From NCBI RefSeq assembly GCF_003096075.1, contig NZ_CP015449.1, positions 558,001 to 622,000 on the forward strand: a stretch of 64,000 nt of DNA. The letters run 5' to 3'. The translations under genes and the position numbers were made by a program. This DNA comes from Dietzia lutea (GTDB taxonomy: Bacteria > Actinomycetota > Actinomycetes > Mycobacteriales > Mycobacteriaceae). Every line of letters begins with the position of its first letter. Position 1 is the first letter of the stretch. The notes beneath the pieces are model-generated. The model searched no databases. It was not told where the DNA came from and saw nothing but the letters and a program-made list of their open reading frames with translations. Positions 26,262-35,015 of this stretch are shown in pieces.

Positions 26262-26300
26262 GTTCTCTCCTCGAGGATGAGTGTGGTGGGACTCCCGGGA

Positions 26301-26343
26301 CGGTGTGCCCCGCCTCCGGCGTTCCCGGAGGCGGGGCACACCG
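26301..26343 (-). terminator. 19-bp perfect hairpin after the giant adhesin gene
   Basis: Arms 26301-26319 and 26325-26343 are perfectly complementary over 19 bp with a 5-base loop. It starts 8 bases beyond the adhesin stop and ends before the ATG of the small peptide gene. Confidence 0.8.
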
Positions 26344-26350
26344 CCGGGTA

Positions 26351-29300
26351 CTACTCCGTGTCGGCCAGGTTCCTGCGGTTGCGCAGCACCAGCCACGCAC
26401 CGCCCGCGATCAGCGCGAGCGCGGCCCCGCCGAGCCAGGCCACGTTCGTGCCCGTCACGGCCAGGGTGGACGCACCACTGTTCTTCCCCGACGCGGCGGT
26501 CGCCGGCGCCGGCTTGCCCGGTGCTCCGGCATGACCGGCGGTCCCGGCCACAGAGGGCCGATCCGGTCGCGCCGGGTCCCCCGGGGTCGACGGGTCATCG
26601 GATCCTGCCTGATCACCCGTTTGCGGTCCATGGGGGCCACCCGGACGTTCCGGTCCCGGAGGAGTCGACGAGCCCGGCCCCGGCGGGGTCGACGAGCCAC
26701 CGTCGAACGGAGGAAGCGGGATCGGGATCGGGAGGAAGATGAGCCCTCTGCTGCTGGTCTCGTTCTCCAGCTCCAGGCTCACCGGATCGCCCGCGTCACC
26801 GGTGAGGGTGACGACGACGCCGGTGGGCTCGCCCTCGATCTGCTCGATGTCCGCGTCACCGTCGGCGACGCTCCACGACACGGCGCCCCAGTTGACGTTG
26901 CTCACGTCGGTGTGGGCACCGGTCTCGATGAACGTGATCTCGGTGTCCAGAGGGAACTGGACGCTGCCGTCGACCACTGCCGCCTCGCATTCGGAGGTCG
27001 GCGTCATCCCACCGGTCGGGGTGACATCGACGATGCAGGACCGCTCCTCGTCGTCGGGGTCCGTCCAGGTGGCGGTCACCTGGAAGGTCGTCGACTCGTC
27101 GCCGGCAACCTGGTCGCCTTTCGGACCGGTGACGATCTTGTCGATCTTCACCTCGGTGGTCGGGATCGGACGGTTGCGGATCTCGACCTCGGCGTGGTCG
27201 CCGGGCACGATCTGCACGGTGTCCCGGTCGCCCGGTTCACCCGCATCCGCGGCCACGTAGTAGAACGGCCGCGCCCAGTCCATGCCCGCCAGGGGAGCGG
27301 GGTCCACCTCGGAGAAGGTGATCACCGTGTTCCTGGGCAGGACGTCACCGGACTCCCAGCTCCAGTCGTTCGCGGCGTCGAGGGTGATGCGATCACCAAC
27401 GGCCGGAAAGTCGACGTCGGCCGGCAGCGCCGGGTCGATGCCGTCGATCCGGACCTCGAACTCGGCGCCGGCGGGGAGACCGGCGTCGGTCGCGGGGACC
27501 GGGTCCTCGCCGTCGAAGACGAACTTCTGGAAGCCGACCGAACCGTTCAGCCACTTCGCCTCGTTGGTGAGGGTGATGAGACGGCCGTCGGTCGGGTCGT
27601 CGGAAACGATGCCGGTGGCGGTGCCACCCGGGTTTGTGACCAGCCACGACTCGCCCGAGGGGTCGGTGCCCCACGAGACGTCGCCCCACTCGACGCCGGC
27701 GATCTCCGGCCGCGCGACCTCGGTGAAGGTCACCTCGGTGCCGACCGGGAGGTCGACGCCGAGAGGCGTGGACTCACCCTGGGTGACGGTCAGTTCCTCG
27801 GTGCGGTAGGTGGTTCCGTCGCGCCACCGGGCCTCGACCGTGAACCCCGTTTCGTCGCCCACGGCCTCGGCGGCCTCTCCGCTGACCTGCTTGGTCAGAC
27901 GCAGCGTGCCGTCGTTCCTGTCGACGTGGTTGGTCACGGTCACCTCGGCGGGCTCCCGGCCGATCGTCACCACCGCGGAACCGGCGGTGGCGCCGGAGAC
28001 GTCCCCGCTGAAGGAGGGCACGCCCCAGGCCAGGCCGTTGCCGTCGGGTTGGGGGACCTCGGTCAGGGTGACCTCGGTGCCGCCGGGCAGATCCTCGCCG
28101 AACGGAACCGGGGTACCGTCCGCGGGCAGCGTGAGGGTCCTCCGCTGCGCCCCCGACCCGTCGGTCCAGGCGGCGATCACCTGGAACGTCTCGGGCACCG
28201 CGTCGCTGAAGGCCTCGGGGCCGGTGAGGGCCTTGGAGATCTCGAAGGTGCCCTGCGTGATGGAGGCCTCGTTGGTGACGACGACGACGTTGGCCGCCGC
28301 GTCCTGGCCGATCACCAGCCGCTGCGGCTCGATGACCGGCTCCGACCAGGTGACCCGATCAGTGTCGACCGGCTCGACCTCGGTGAACGTCACCTCGGTG
28401 CCGACGGGCAGGTCGCCCAGGTCGTAGAACTGACCGTCACCGAGGGTGAACTCGCGGAGCTCCGTGCCGGAGCCCTCGACGCCGGTGTCGATGCTCGCCC
28501 GGACGACGAACCTCTCGTCACCGGTGAGTCCGCCGGCGGTGTTGTCCACGACGTTCTTGGTCACCCGCGCCGAGCCGTACTGCGCGTTGTTCTCCAGCTG
28601 CACCTCGACGTTGACGCGCGGCTGGATCGTGACCAGCGCCTGGGTGCGGTCCTCGCTGAGCTGGACACCATCGGCGGGCAGGAAGACGCCGGGCTCGAAG
28701 TAGACGCCGTTGCCGTGCGGGAGGTTGATCTCGGTGAGTCGGATCTGCCAGCCGGCACCGCGGGTGAAGTGGCCGCTGACCGCCGGCCCGTCGGCCGTCA
28801 CCTCGACCGTGTACTTCTCATCGGGCGTGGCGGTCGCCGGGTCGGTACCCGGGGCGAACTCCTCGACCTGCACTGTGAACGGGGTGTCCCGCGCGAATTC
28901 CTCGGAGAACGGGGCGATGACCTTGTCCAGGGAGAAGGAGCCGCGGGCCACGCCGCGGCCCGTGCCGCCGGCGCCCGAGCTGCGGCTCTGGGAGGCGCCC
29001 TCCTCGAAGCCGCCCCCGGCCACGTCGTTCGAGTAGACGGTGCCGCGGGCATCCACGCCGCCGCTGGAGGTACAGAGCGTGTAGTCGATGTCGTAGGTGA
29101 TCTCGCGGTTGTAGTCGCCCTCCTCCCGCGGAAGGGTGAAGGTCAGTGTCCTGCCCTCGAGCGTGACCGATGTGCCCTCGGTGAGGTCCCGGGTCGCGTT
29201 CTCGTCGGCGTTGTTCTGGAAGTCCCGGGCGGTCACCGTGAGGTTGAGGTTCTCCTTGAGATCGTCTCCGACCTCGCACACCGCCTGGGACTCCGAGAAC

Positions 29301-31096
29301 GTGTCCTCGATGACGGCTTCGGACAGCTCCTCGAAGTCGTGTCCCGGCACGTCGATCCGCCAGTCGATGGTCGTACCCGCCGGCTGCTCCTCACCGTTCA
29401 CGACCCGCGGCTCCTGGTTGTAGGTGCCGCCCTTGTTGCCGGGGAAGGTGTGGCCCTTCACGGAGTTGCTGACCACCGCGCCGTTGATGGTCGCAGTATT
29501 GGTGAACTCGACTGTCGAGTCGGGGACCTCGTCGCCCGTCACACACGTCGGGAACTCGATGATGTAGTACTTCTCGGGGTCGAACTCGCCGTCATTCCAG
29601 GTCAGACCGAGAGTGAAGCTCGTTGCCCCGTCGGCGGGCTGACCGGTGATCGTGAACCGGTCCGTCACGCGGGTCGACGCGGAGCTGTTCTCACCGGGAA
29701 GCGGCAGGTGGTCGCGCATCGTGACGGTCAGCCCGAGTCCGTCGGCGCACACCCCGTGGTTGGTGCTCAGGGACTCGTCGATCGTGACCGATCCATCGGC
29801 GGTGAACACCGTGCCGGGGACGAAGACGTCCCAGTTGAGCCGCGAGTACCGCGAGCCACCCGCCCAGGATCCCGACTTGGACGGGGACGTGGTCGGAGTC
29901 CAGGTCTGACCGATGCCCTCGCCGACGACCGTGCCGCCGATGTCCACGGAGTTGGTGTACTGGGTTCCGGAGGGGTCGACCTCGCCGCTCGTGGTGCAGG
30001 TCATGTACTGGACCCGGTAGAGGAAGTCCTCGTCGAAGGCCTCACCGGTGTCGATCACGATGGAGATCGGGGACCCGGCCCCGCCCTGGGTGACGCTGAC
30101 GCCACCGGGAACCACCGGCATGTCGTCCCCGCGGCCGGCCCGCAGGGACGGGGCGGACCGGTCCACGCAGAGCTGCATGTTCGGAGACAGGGTGTCCTCG
30201 AGGGTCACCGCGCCGTTCTCGTCGGCCAGCGCGGCCAGCTCGCTACCCGGGATGTCGATGGTCCAGGTGATGGCCTGCTTGTCCGGCGTGAACGCGCCGG
30301 ACTTCTCGGCGTCGCCGATCGTCACGCCGTCACCGATGCCGCCGTCGCCGGGAAGGTCCACGACCGTGACCTCGCCGCTCAAGCGGAACTCCACCGTCTC
30401 GGAGGTGACGCGCTCGGTGGCCGTGGAGTACAGGTAGAAGGTCCCCCCGACGTCGGAGAGGTCGTTGACGGTGTCGGTGAGCGTGCACGTCACCGTGTTG
30501 TTCGCGATCGCACAGTTGCCCCAGACAGTGCCGCCGTCGCCGTTGAGCGGGAAGCCCTCCGTCTCGACCTCGAGGGCGTCCGGGAACGCGATGGTGAACT
30601 GGTCGCCGCCCACGGCATCGTCCGGCGCGGTCCAGGTGCCCTGGACCCCGACGGTGTCTCCGATCAGGAGGGTCTCCCCGGGAGGTACGGCATCCGGGTA
30701 GCGCTCGAGCTCCTCGATCGTCACGACGATGCCCGGATTGAGGGCGAACGGCTCGACGTTCCGGGTGCCCACCCGGGGCGCCTGGCGGAGCGCCTCCGCG
30801 GACGGCACCGAGGACGGCGTCGTCCGCGCCGAGGTGCTGGTGCGCGGCTGGGCCGAGGTGGTCGCCGTGCCCGACGACGTGGCTCCGGTGGGTCCGTCAC
30901 TCCGGGCGGACGGCGCTGCCGATGTGGTCTGGGTGGTCGCCGAAGTGGTTGGCGTCGCGGACGTCTCCTGCGCGGACGCCGCCCACGGGAAGGTCAACGA
31001 GGTGGCAATCAGCGCGAGCACAGCGAAGATCACCGGGAGGGCGATCCACCGAACCACCCCCTCCCCGTGGCGATGTGGGAGGACGAGATTACGCAT
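26351..31096 (-). CDS. Giant LAVTG-anchored multi-domain surface adhesin
   Basis: A 1581-residue wall-anchored protein. Signal peptide residues 1-43 (long, ending WAASAQE); Thr/Ser-rich linker to about 112. About 115-300 is an adhesin-type beta domain. Three related modules follow (about 300-770), each with paired Cys (for example SPNMQLCVD with QYMTCTTSG). About six DUF5979-type repeats of some 110 residues follow (about 780-1440), most carrying D-PVGTEVTFTEV. A Pro/Gly-rich stalk leads to the sorting signal LAVTGTNVAWLGGAALAL with a basic tail RNRRN. It should be linked to peptidoglycan by the class E sortase encoded nearby. The Cys pairs suggest disulfides; DUF5979 repeats may form isopeptides. 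GAAAGG precedes ATG 31096. Confidence 0.9.
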   Translation of the reverse strand: MRNLVLPHRHGEGVVRWIALPVIFAVLALIATSLTFPWAASAQETSATPTTSATTQTTSAAPSARSDGPTGATSSGTATTSAQPRTSTSARTTPSSVPSAEALRQAPRVGTRNVEPFALNPGIVVTIEELERYPDAVPPGETLLIGDTVGVQGTWTAPDDAVGGDQFTIAFPDALEVETEGFPLNGDGGTVWGNCAIANNTVTCTLTDTVNDLSDVGGTFYLYSTATERVTSETVEFRLSGEVTVVDLPGDGGIGDGVTIGDAEKSGAFTPDKQAITWTIDIPGSELAALADENGAVTLEDTLSPNMQLCVDRSAPSLRAGRGDDMPVVPGGVSVTQGGAGSPISIVIDTGEAFDEDFLYRVQYMTCTTSGEVDPSGTQYTNSVDIGGTVVGEGIGQTWTPTTSPSKSGSWAGGSRYSRLNWDVFVPGTVFTADGSVTIDESLSTNHGVCADGLGLTVTMRDHLPLPGENSSASTRVTDRFTITGQPADGATSFTLGLTWNDGEFDPEKYYIIEFPTCVTGDEVPDSTVEFTNTATINGAVVSNSVKGHTFPGNKGGTYNQEPRVVNGEEQPAGTTIDWRIDVPGHDFEELSEAVIEDTFSESQAVCEVGDDLKENLNLTVTARDFQNNADENATRDLTEGTSVTLEGRTLTFTLPREEGDYNREITYDIDYTLCTSSGGVDARGTVYSNDVAGGGFEEGASQSRSSGAGGTGRGVARGSFSLDKVIAPFSEEFARDTPFTVQVEEFAPGTDPATATPDEKYTVEVTADGPAVSGHFTRGAGWQIRLTEINLPHGNGVYFEPGVFLPADGVQLSEDRTQALVTIQPRVNVEVQLENNAQYGSARVTKNVVDNTAGGLTGDERFVVRASIDTGVEGSGTELREFTLGDGQFYDLGDLPVGTEVTFTEVEPVDTDRVTWSEPVIEPQRLVIGQDAAANVVVVTNEASITQGTFEISKALTGPEAFSDAVPETFQVIAAWTDGSGAQRRTLTLPADGTPVPFGEDLPGGTEVTLTEVPQPDGNGLAWGVPSFSGDVSGATAGSAVVTIGREPAEVTVTNHVDRNDGTLRLTKQVSGEAAEAVGDETGFTVEARWRDGTTYRTEELTVTQGESTPLGVDLPVGTEVTFTEVARPEIAGVEWGDVSWGTDPSGESWLVTNPGGTATGIVSDDPTDGRLITLTNEAKWLNGSVGFQKFVFDGEDPVPATDAGLPAGAEFEVRIDGIDPALPADVDFPAVGDRITLDAANDWSWESGDVLPRNTVITFSEVDPAPLAGMDWARPFYYVAADAGEPGDRDTVQIVPGDHAEVEIRNRPIPTTEVKIDKIVTGPKGDQVAGDESTTFQVTATWTDPDDEERSCIVDVTPTGGMTPTSECEAAVVDGSVQFPLDTEITFIETGAHTDVSNVNWGAVSWSVADGDADIEQIEGEPTGVVVTLTGDAGDPVSLELENETSSRGLIFLPIPIPLPPFDGGSSTPPGPGSSTPPGPERPGGPHGPQTGDQAGSDDPSTPGDPARPDRPSVAGTAGHAGAPGKPAPATAASGKNSGASTLAVTGTNVAWLGGAALALIAGGAWLVLRNRRNLADTE

Positions 31097-31636
31097 TGTG
31101 GTCCTTTCGATGTGGCTTGTGGTTCGGCGAACAGCCGGGAGAGGCGGGCGCGATCGGCGGAGACGCGCCATTTCGGTGGGCGAGCGGATGATCCGACTCA
31201 GCTGAGAGGGGCGTAAGAAACCGGGATGCTGGTTCAGGAACCCGTGAAGAGGGCTTTTATCGGATGACCGAGTCGCAGAAGTTCAAGGGCGCCCCCCGCT
31301 CAAGGAATCGCCCGCCCGTCCGTAGGGCGTCCGGTGTCACGTTTCTGGGTCCTTCCTGGACGTCGTGGCGTTACCCGCGGTCAGAGGCCGAAAGCATGGT
31401 CGCGATGCCCGCTATCGGTGCGGACGAGGCGCGGCGGGGCCCGGCTGGAGCTACCGCAGGTGTTCTGTTCGGCGATGGGGCAACCGTATGGACAGTAGTT
31501 TCTCTGTCTTAGAAATTGCTATGTCAGTGCGGGTGATGCGCGGGTGAAAAGGGGGCGAAAGCTCACGGGCAACGCGGGCGGGAGGTTTCGTTGCCTCGGA
31601 CGAGACCCTCCGGCGTCAGGATTCGCGGAAGCGGGT
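31097..31636. other. 540-bp spacer with the adhesin promoter
   Basis: No convincing gene. The part at about 31480-31530 is visibly richer in A/T (TTTCTCTGTCTTAGAAATTG) than its surroundings. It lies downstream of the regulator gene and upstream of the adhesin start, so it must contain the adhesin promoter. Confidence 0.5.
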
Positions 31637-34240
31637 TCACACGAGGCCGAGTCGGCGGGCCATCTCGACGGTGTCGGCGCGGGAGCGTGTCGACATCTTT
31701 CGGTAGATCGAACGAACTTGGGTCTTGACCGTGTTCACGCTGACGACGTGCTGCCTGGCTATGGCGCTGATCGTGGCGCCGGTTGCCAGGCTCCGGAGAA
31801 TGACGAGTTCTCTGTCCGTGAGACGGACCGGAGGCGCGGACGCCCGGGAAGCCGGGAAAGCCGACACGGTGCCGTCCGGGTCGACCGGAAGCTCCGGACC
31901 CAGTGCGGCCAACTGACGCAGCATGTCGCCGGGAAGCATCATGAACGGGCGGCGCAGTCCCGTGAGGCGCGACAACGTGACGGCGCGGTTCAGATACTGC
32001 CGCGCTGTGTCCGGCGCGCCCCCCGCCAACGATGCGGCGGCGCCGACCAGCGACAGTTCGATGCAGTCGCGCACGGTGCATCCGAGGTCCGTGTCGTACT
32101 CGTCGACGATCGCCAGCGCCCCGGGGAGATCACCTATGTGGAGGCGTATCCGCGCTCGGGCCGCCGCGGAATGCGGGTTGGTGGACTCGCCGACGAGGTC
32201 CTCCGCCGCCCCGGTACGGCCGAGTGCCAGCAGCAGATCCGCTCGTATCGAGGAGAGCAGATGGCCCACCACGGCGCCGTTGCCGTGCATTGTCGGGAAC
32301 CGCCGCATCTGGAAGTCGATGTAGCGGAGTCCGTCCGCGGGCGTGCCGGTCGTCAGGGCGAGTTGGCCGTAGGCGTAGAGCCCGAAGCCCCAGAACTCCT
32401 CCTTGTCGTCAGGTGGTCCCAGTTCGGTGATCAGGTGCAGTGCTGAGTCGGTGTCGAAGCGGTCGAGGCTGCTGAGTGCGGCGGCGATCATACCGGCGGG
32501 ACGGACGACCAACTCCGACTCTGTCGGAAGCGCCGGGTGGCGACTCTCCTGATCGATCCAGAACCCGGCTTCCGCCATATGCCCCAGTACAGCGTGTGCC
32601 AACGCCAACTTCCCGGCGGCGTCCCGCTCGATGAAGGTGCCGGCCCCCGCCCGGTGCCCGCGGCGCAGTACCTGGATCGCGTCATCGAAACGACCGGCCA
32701 CGAGGAAACTGATGCCGACGTGCAGGCAGGCGAAACCGAAGCCGTCCCGCTCCGCCGCGGTGGAGGCGTCCGGGTCCGGTATCGGTAAGCGCATCAACGG
32801 CTCGCATTCCTCGGCGGCGGCCTCGAACTCGCCCCCCAGGCGCAGCGCGATCGCTCGCATCAACTGCTCGGCGTCATCCGGCGTGTCCGCGAGGGTCTCG
32901 ACCTCTGGGCGCGGTGCCGGACTGTCCTTGGGCGCCGAGAACTGCCGGTGCATCCGTCGGAGCGTGTCGAAGAGCGGTTCACTCTCGAGTACCTTCGGGG
33001 GAATCCGTGCCAGGTCACCGTCCATGTGGAGGAAGTCGGTGGTGTAGAGGGTTCGCCAGTGTTCACGCAGGATGTCGAGAACGAGATCCCATTCCTCGGC
33101 GTCGATGGCGTGGACGAACGCCGTGCGGGGCCGACCTCGGTCGAGCCAGTGCTGCGCCAATGCGAGGAGCGCGCCAGACAGGCGTCCCGGCTCCTCGGAC
33201 TTCATCAGACGGAGCAAGGACGCTCTGACGGGGACCGGCACGATCCACGTCGGCTCCGTCGCGGTGGTGTCGGGGAGCACCATGCCGAGTCGCTCGAGCA
33301 TTCTGAGTTGGGAACTCGCCGAGCGTCCGCCGGCCAGAACCTCGGCGGCTTCCGTGGTGAGCGGCACGGCCGCCGCCGAGAGAAGGGCGAATTCCCGCAC
33401 ACTTGCCAGGTCGCGGTCGATGGTCAGGAGGCGGCCGATGAGACGGTCCACTGCGCCCCGCACGCGGTCCCCCGATGACTCACGAGCTGGACCGGACCTC
33501 AGCAGATCAGTGACGGCTGTGGTGACCAGCCCTGCCATTCCACCGGTCACCGTATCGAGCACCGCTCGGGCGCGGCGGTCCAACGGGACTCCCGCACCTT
33601 CGAGCATCGCAGCGATCTCGTCGGCGGTGGCCAAGAGCTCGTCCGGGGTGACGAGGACGAGGTCACCGACCAGATCGGTGGTCCGATACCAATTTCCCGC
33701 AGTGCGAGTAGTCGCGATGATGCGTAGACCGTGGGGCGATGCCTGTCGTAACAGGTCCCGAATGCGAGCCTCCGGTTCGTCGACCAGGTGAACGTCGTCG
33801 AGGATGAGGCTGAGAGGCCCGCGCTGTGACGCAACGACAGAACGAAGGACCTCGAAGCTTCCAGGTCGAGAGTCGCGTGCTGCCGTGCGTTGCTCACCGG
33901 CTCGCTGTTCCGCCGGAGATAATGACTGCAGCACCCGGGCCCAGTAGTCGCCCTCGGAGGTGTGTGGGTCGGGCGCCACGACACTGGCTATCGCGCCCGT
34001 CCGGCCCGGGTTGTCAGTGAGCCATGCCTTCAGAAGGGCGGTCTTTCCAGTCAGGCGCGGGCCGTGGACCACGACCAGCCGTTCGTCGCCGGATAGCGCC
34101 GAGAGCAACCGTCGGCGTGGTAGCGCCGCCGGCGGGCGTCCATCGACCGGACCGTCGATGGGGCTGAACGACTGGGGTTCCGAACCCCGACCGGGAGGAC
34201 GCGAAGCGCAGCCGGGATCGTCTCGATCACGCGCGATCAT
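31637..34240 (-). CDS. Large ATP-binding LuxR (MalT-like) transcriptional regulator
   Basis: An 867-residue LAL/STAND-type regulator. Walker A is GPRLTGKT (residues 60-67), Walker B LSLILDDVHLVD. A long helical TPR-like middle region follows, and a C-terminal LuxR helix-turn-helix: LTDRELVILRSLATGATISA, then HVVSVNTVKTQVRSIYRKMS. These proteins bind an inducer with the helical region, hydrolyse ATP and activate transcription. It precedes the adhesin on the same strand with 540 bp between, so the adhesin is the most obvious target; that is inference. The arrangement is like MalT but with no carbohydrate genes near. Confidence 0.9.
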   Translation of the reverse strand: MIARDRDDPGCASRPPGRGSEPQSFSPIDGPVDGRPPAALPRRRLLSALSGDERLVVVHGPRLTGKTALLKAWLTDNPGRTGAIASVVAPDPHTSEGDYWARVLQSLSPAEQRAGEQRTAARDSRPGSFEVLRSVVASQRGPLSLILDDVHLVDEPEARIRDLLRQASPHGLRIIATTRTAGNWYRTTDLVGDLVLVTPDELLATADEIAAMLEGAGVPLDRRARAVLDTVTGGMAGLVTTAVTDLLRSGPARESSGDRVRGAVDRLIGRLLTIDRDLASVREFALLSAAAVPLTTEAAEVLAGGRSASSQLRMLERLGMVLPDTTATEPTWIVPVPVRASLLRLMKSEEPGRLSGALLALAQHWLDRGRPRTAFVHAIDAEEWDLVLDILREHWRTLYTTDFLHMDGDLARIPPKVLESEPLFDTLRRMHRQFSAPKDSPAPRPEVETLADTPDDAEQLMRAIALRLGGEFEAAAEECEPLMRLPIPDPDASTAAERDGFGFACLHVGISFLVAGRFDDAIQVLRRGHRAGAGTFIERDAAGKLALAHAVLGHMAEAGFWIDQESRHPALPTESELVVRPAGMIAAALSSLDRFDTDSALHLITELGPPDDKEEFWGFGLYAYGQLALTTGTPADGLRYIDFQMRRFPTMHGNGAVVGHLLSSIRADLLLALGRTGAAEDLVGESTNPHSAAARARIRLHIGDLPGALAIVDEYDTDLGCTVRDCIELSLVGAAASLAGGAPDTARQYLNRAVTLSRLTGLRRPFMMLPGDMLRQLAALGPELPVDPDGTVSAFPASRASAPPVRLTDRELVILRSLATGATISAIARQHVVSVNTVKTQVRSIYRKMSTRSRADTVEMARRLGLV

Positions 34241-34451
34241 CGTTTACCCAGCTCCTCACGCCCGCTCCTGGTACAGACGCGTCTACCCTGCCAATCACTA
34301 CATACGTAACACCTCAGATGATCGTAGCAAGAGGCGCGAACTCGACCACTTGCGCGCCGCGTCCGGTCGCTCTCGTGCGAAGTCATGTCTCCTGATGGGC
34401 GGGCCGCGGACAGAGCGCACTCCGAGGAGGTGAGATCGGATCCGTGGGGGG

Positions 34452-35015
34452 GTGGGGCGGATTCCGGTAGCGACTGTGGTCGTCGTCGCGGGTATGGCGG
34501 TCATCCACGCTCCGTCGGCGGCATCGCGATCTGCGGCCCCGCCGGCACAGCCACCGTCCACGGCGACGCCGCCTCCGCTGGCCTCCCTGCCCGGCGCTGG
34601 CCCGGCGCGGACCCCGCGGACCCCGCTCGCGCCGACGGATGGAGGTCGCGTGGAGGTCGGCGCGGGGGCCGACCACCAGGGCGACGACGAGCTCCGCCAC
34701 CTCACCCTGTCGGCAGGGAGGAAGATCTCGAACGGGCTGACGGCCCGGCCGGGAGGCGCGTCGGTGATCACCACCCCCGCGGCTCCACGAGACCGACAGC
34801 TCGGCAGACGGGACGCCGACCGTGGGCGCCCGCGTTCGCCACCACGCTGCGGCCCGACTCCGCTGCCGCCGACGGGGTGCTCGGGCCGTCGTGGCGACTC
34901 TCGACGGCGGGACCGCGTCAGAGCGACGTGGGGTAGGTCTCGGGTCGCTCTCCGTCGACCCAGACGCCGGTGGTCTCGAGGGGCTCGAGTGCGCGGGTGG
35001 TGTCGATGTGGATGA
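34452..35015 (+). CDS. Possible small secreted protein (doubtful, perhaps frameshifted)
   Basis: A GTG-initiated frame reads [20 protein letters not shown] then [14 protein letters not shown], like a signal peptide with a Pro-rich linker, continuing [20 protein letters not shown]. Codon third positions are G/C-rich until about 34790. Beyond this the better-looking frame shifts to one ending at 34936 ([20 protein letters not shown]), suggesting a frameshift or chance. The 3' end overlaps the convergent esterase-fusion gene. I recognise no family. Confidence 0.22.
   Translation: MGRIPVATVVVVAGMAVIHAPSAASRSAAPPAQPPSTATPPPLASLPGAGPARTPRTPLAPTDGGRVEVGAGADHQGDDELRHLTLSAGRKISNGLTARPGGASVITTPAAPRDRQLGRRDADRGRPRSPPRCGPTPLPPTGCSGRRGDSRRRDRVRATWGRSRVALRRPRRRWSRGARVRGWCRCG

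Noticed and set aside
26303-31216. 1637-codon open frame on the plus strand opposite the adhesin gene
   Set aside because: It is the antisense shadow of a strongly periodic GC-rich coding strand; its composition (Val/Gly/Arg/Asp-rich), lack of a ribosome site and absence of domains argue against a real gene, while the minus strand has signal peptide, repeats and sorting signal.
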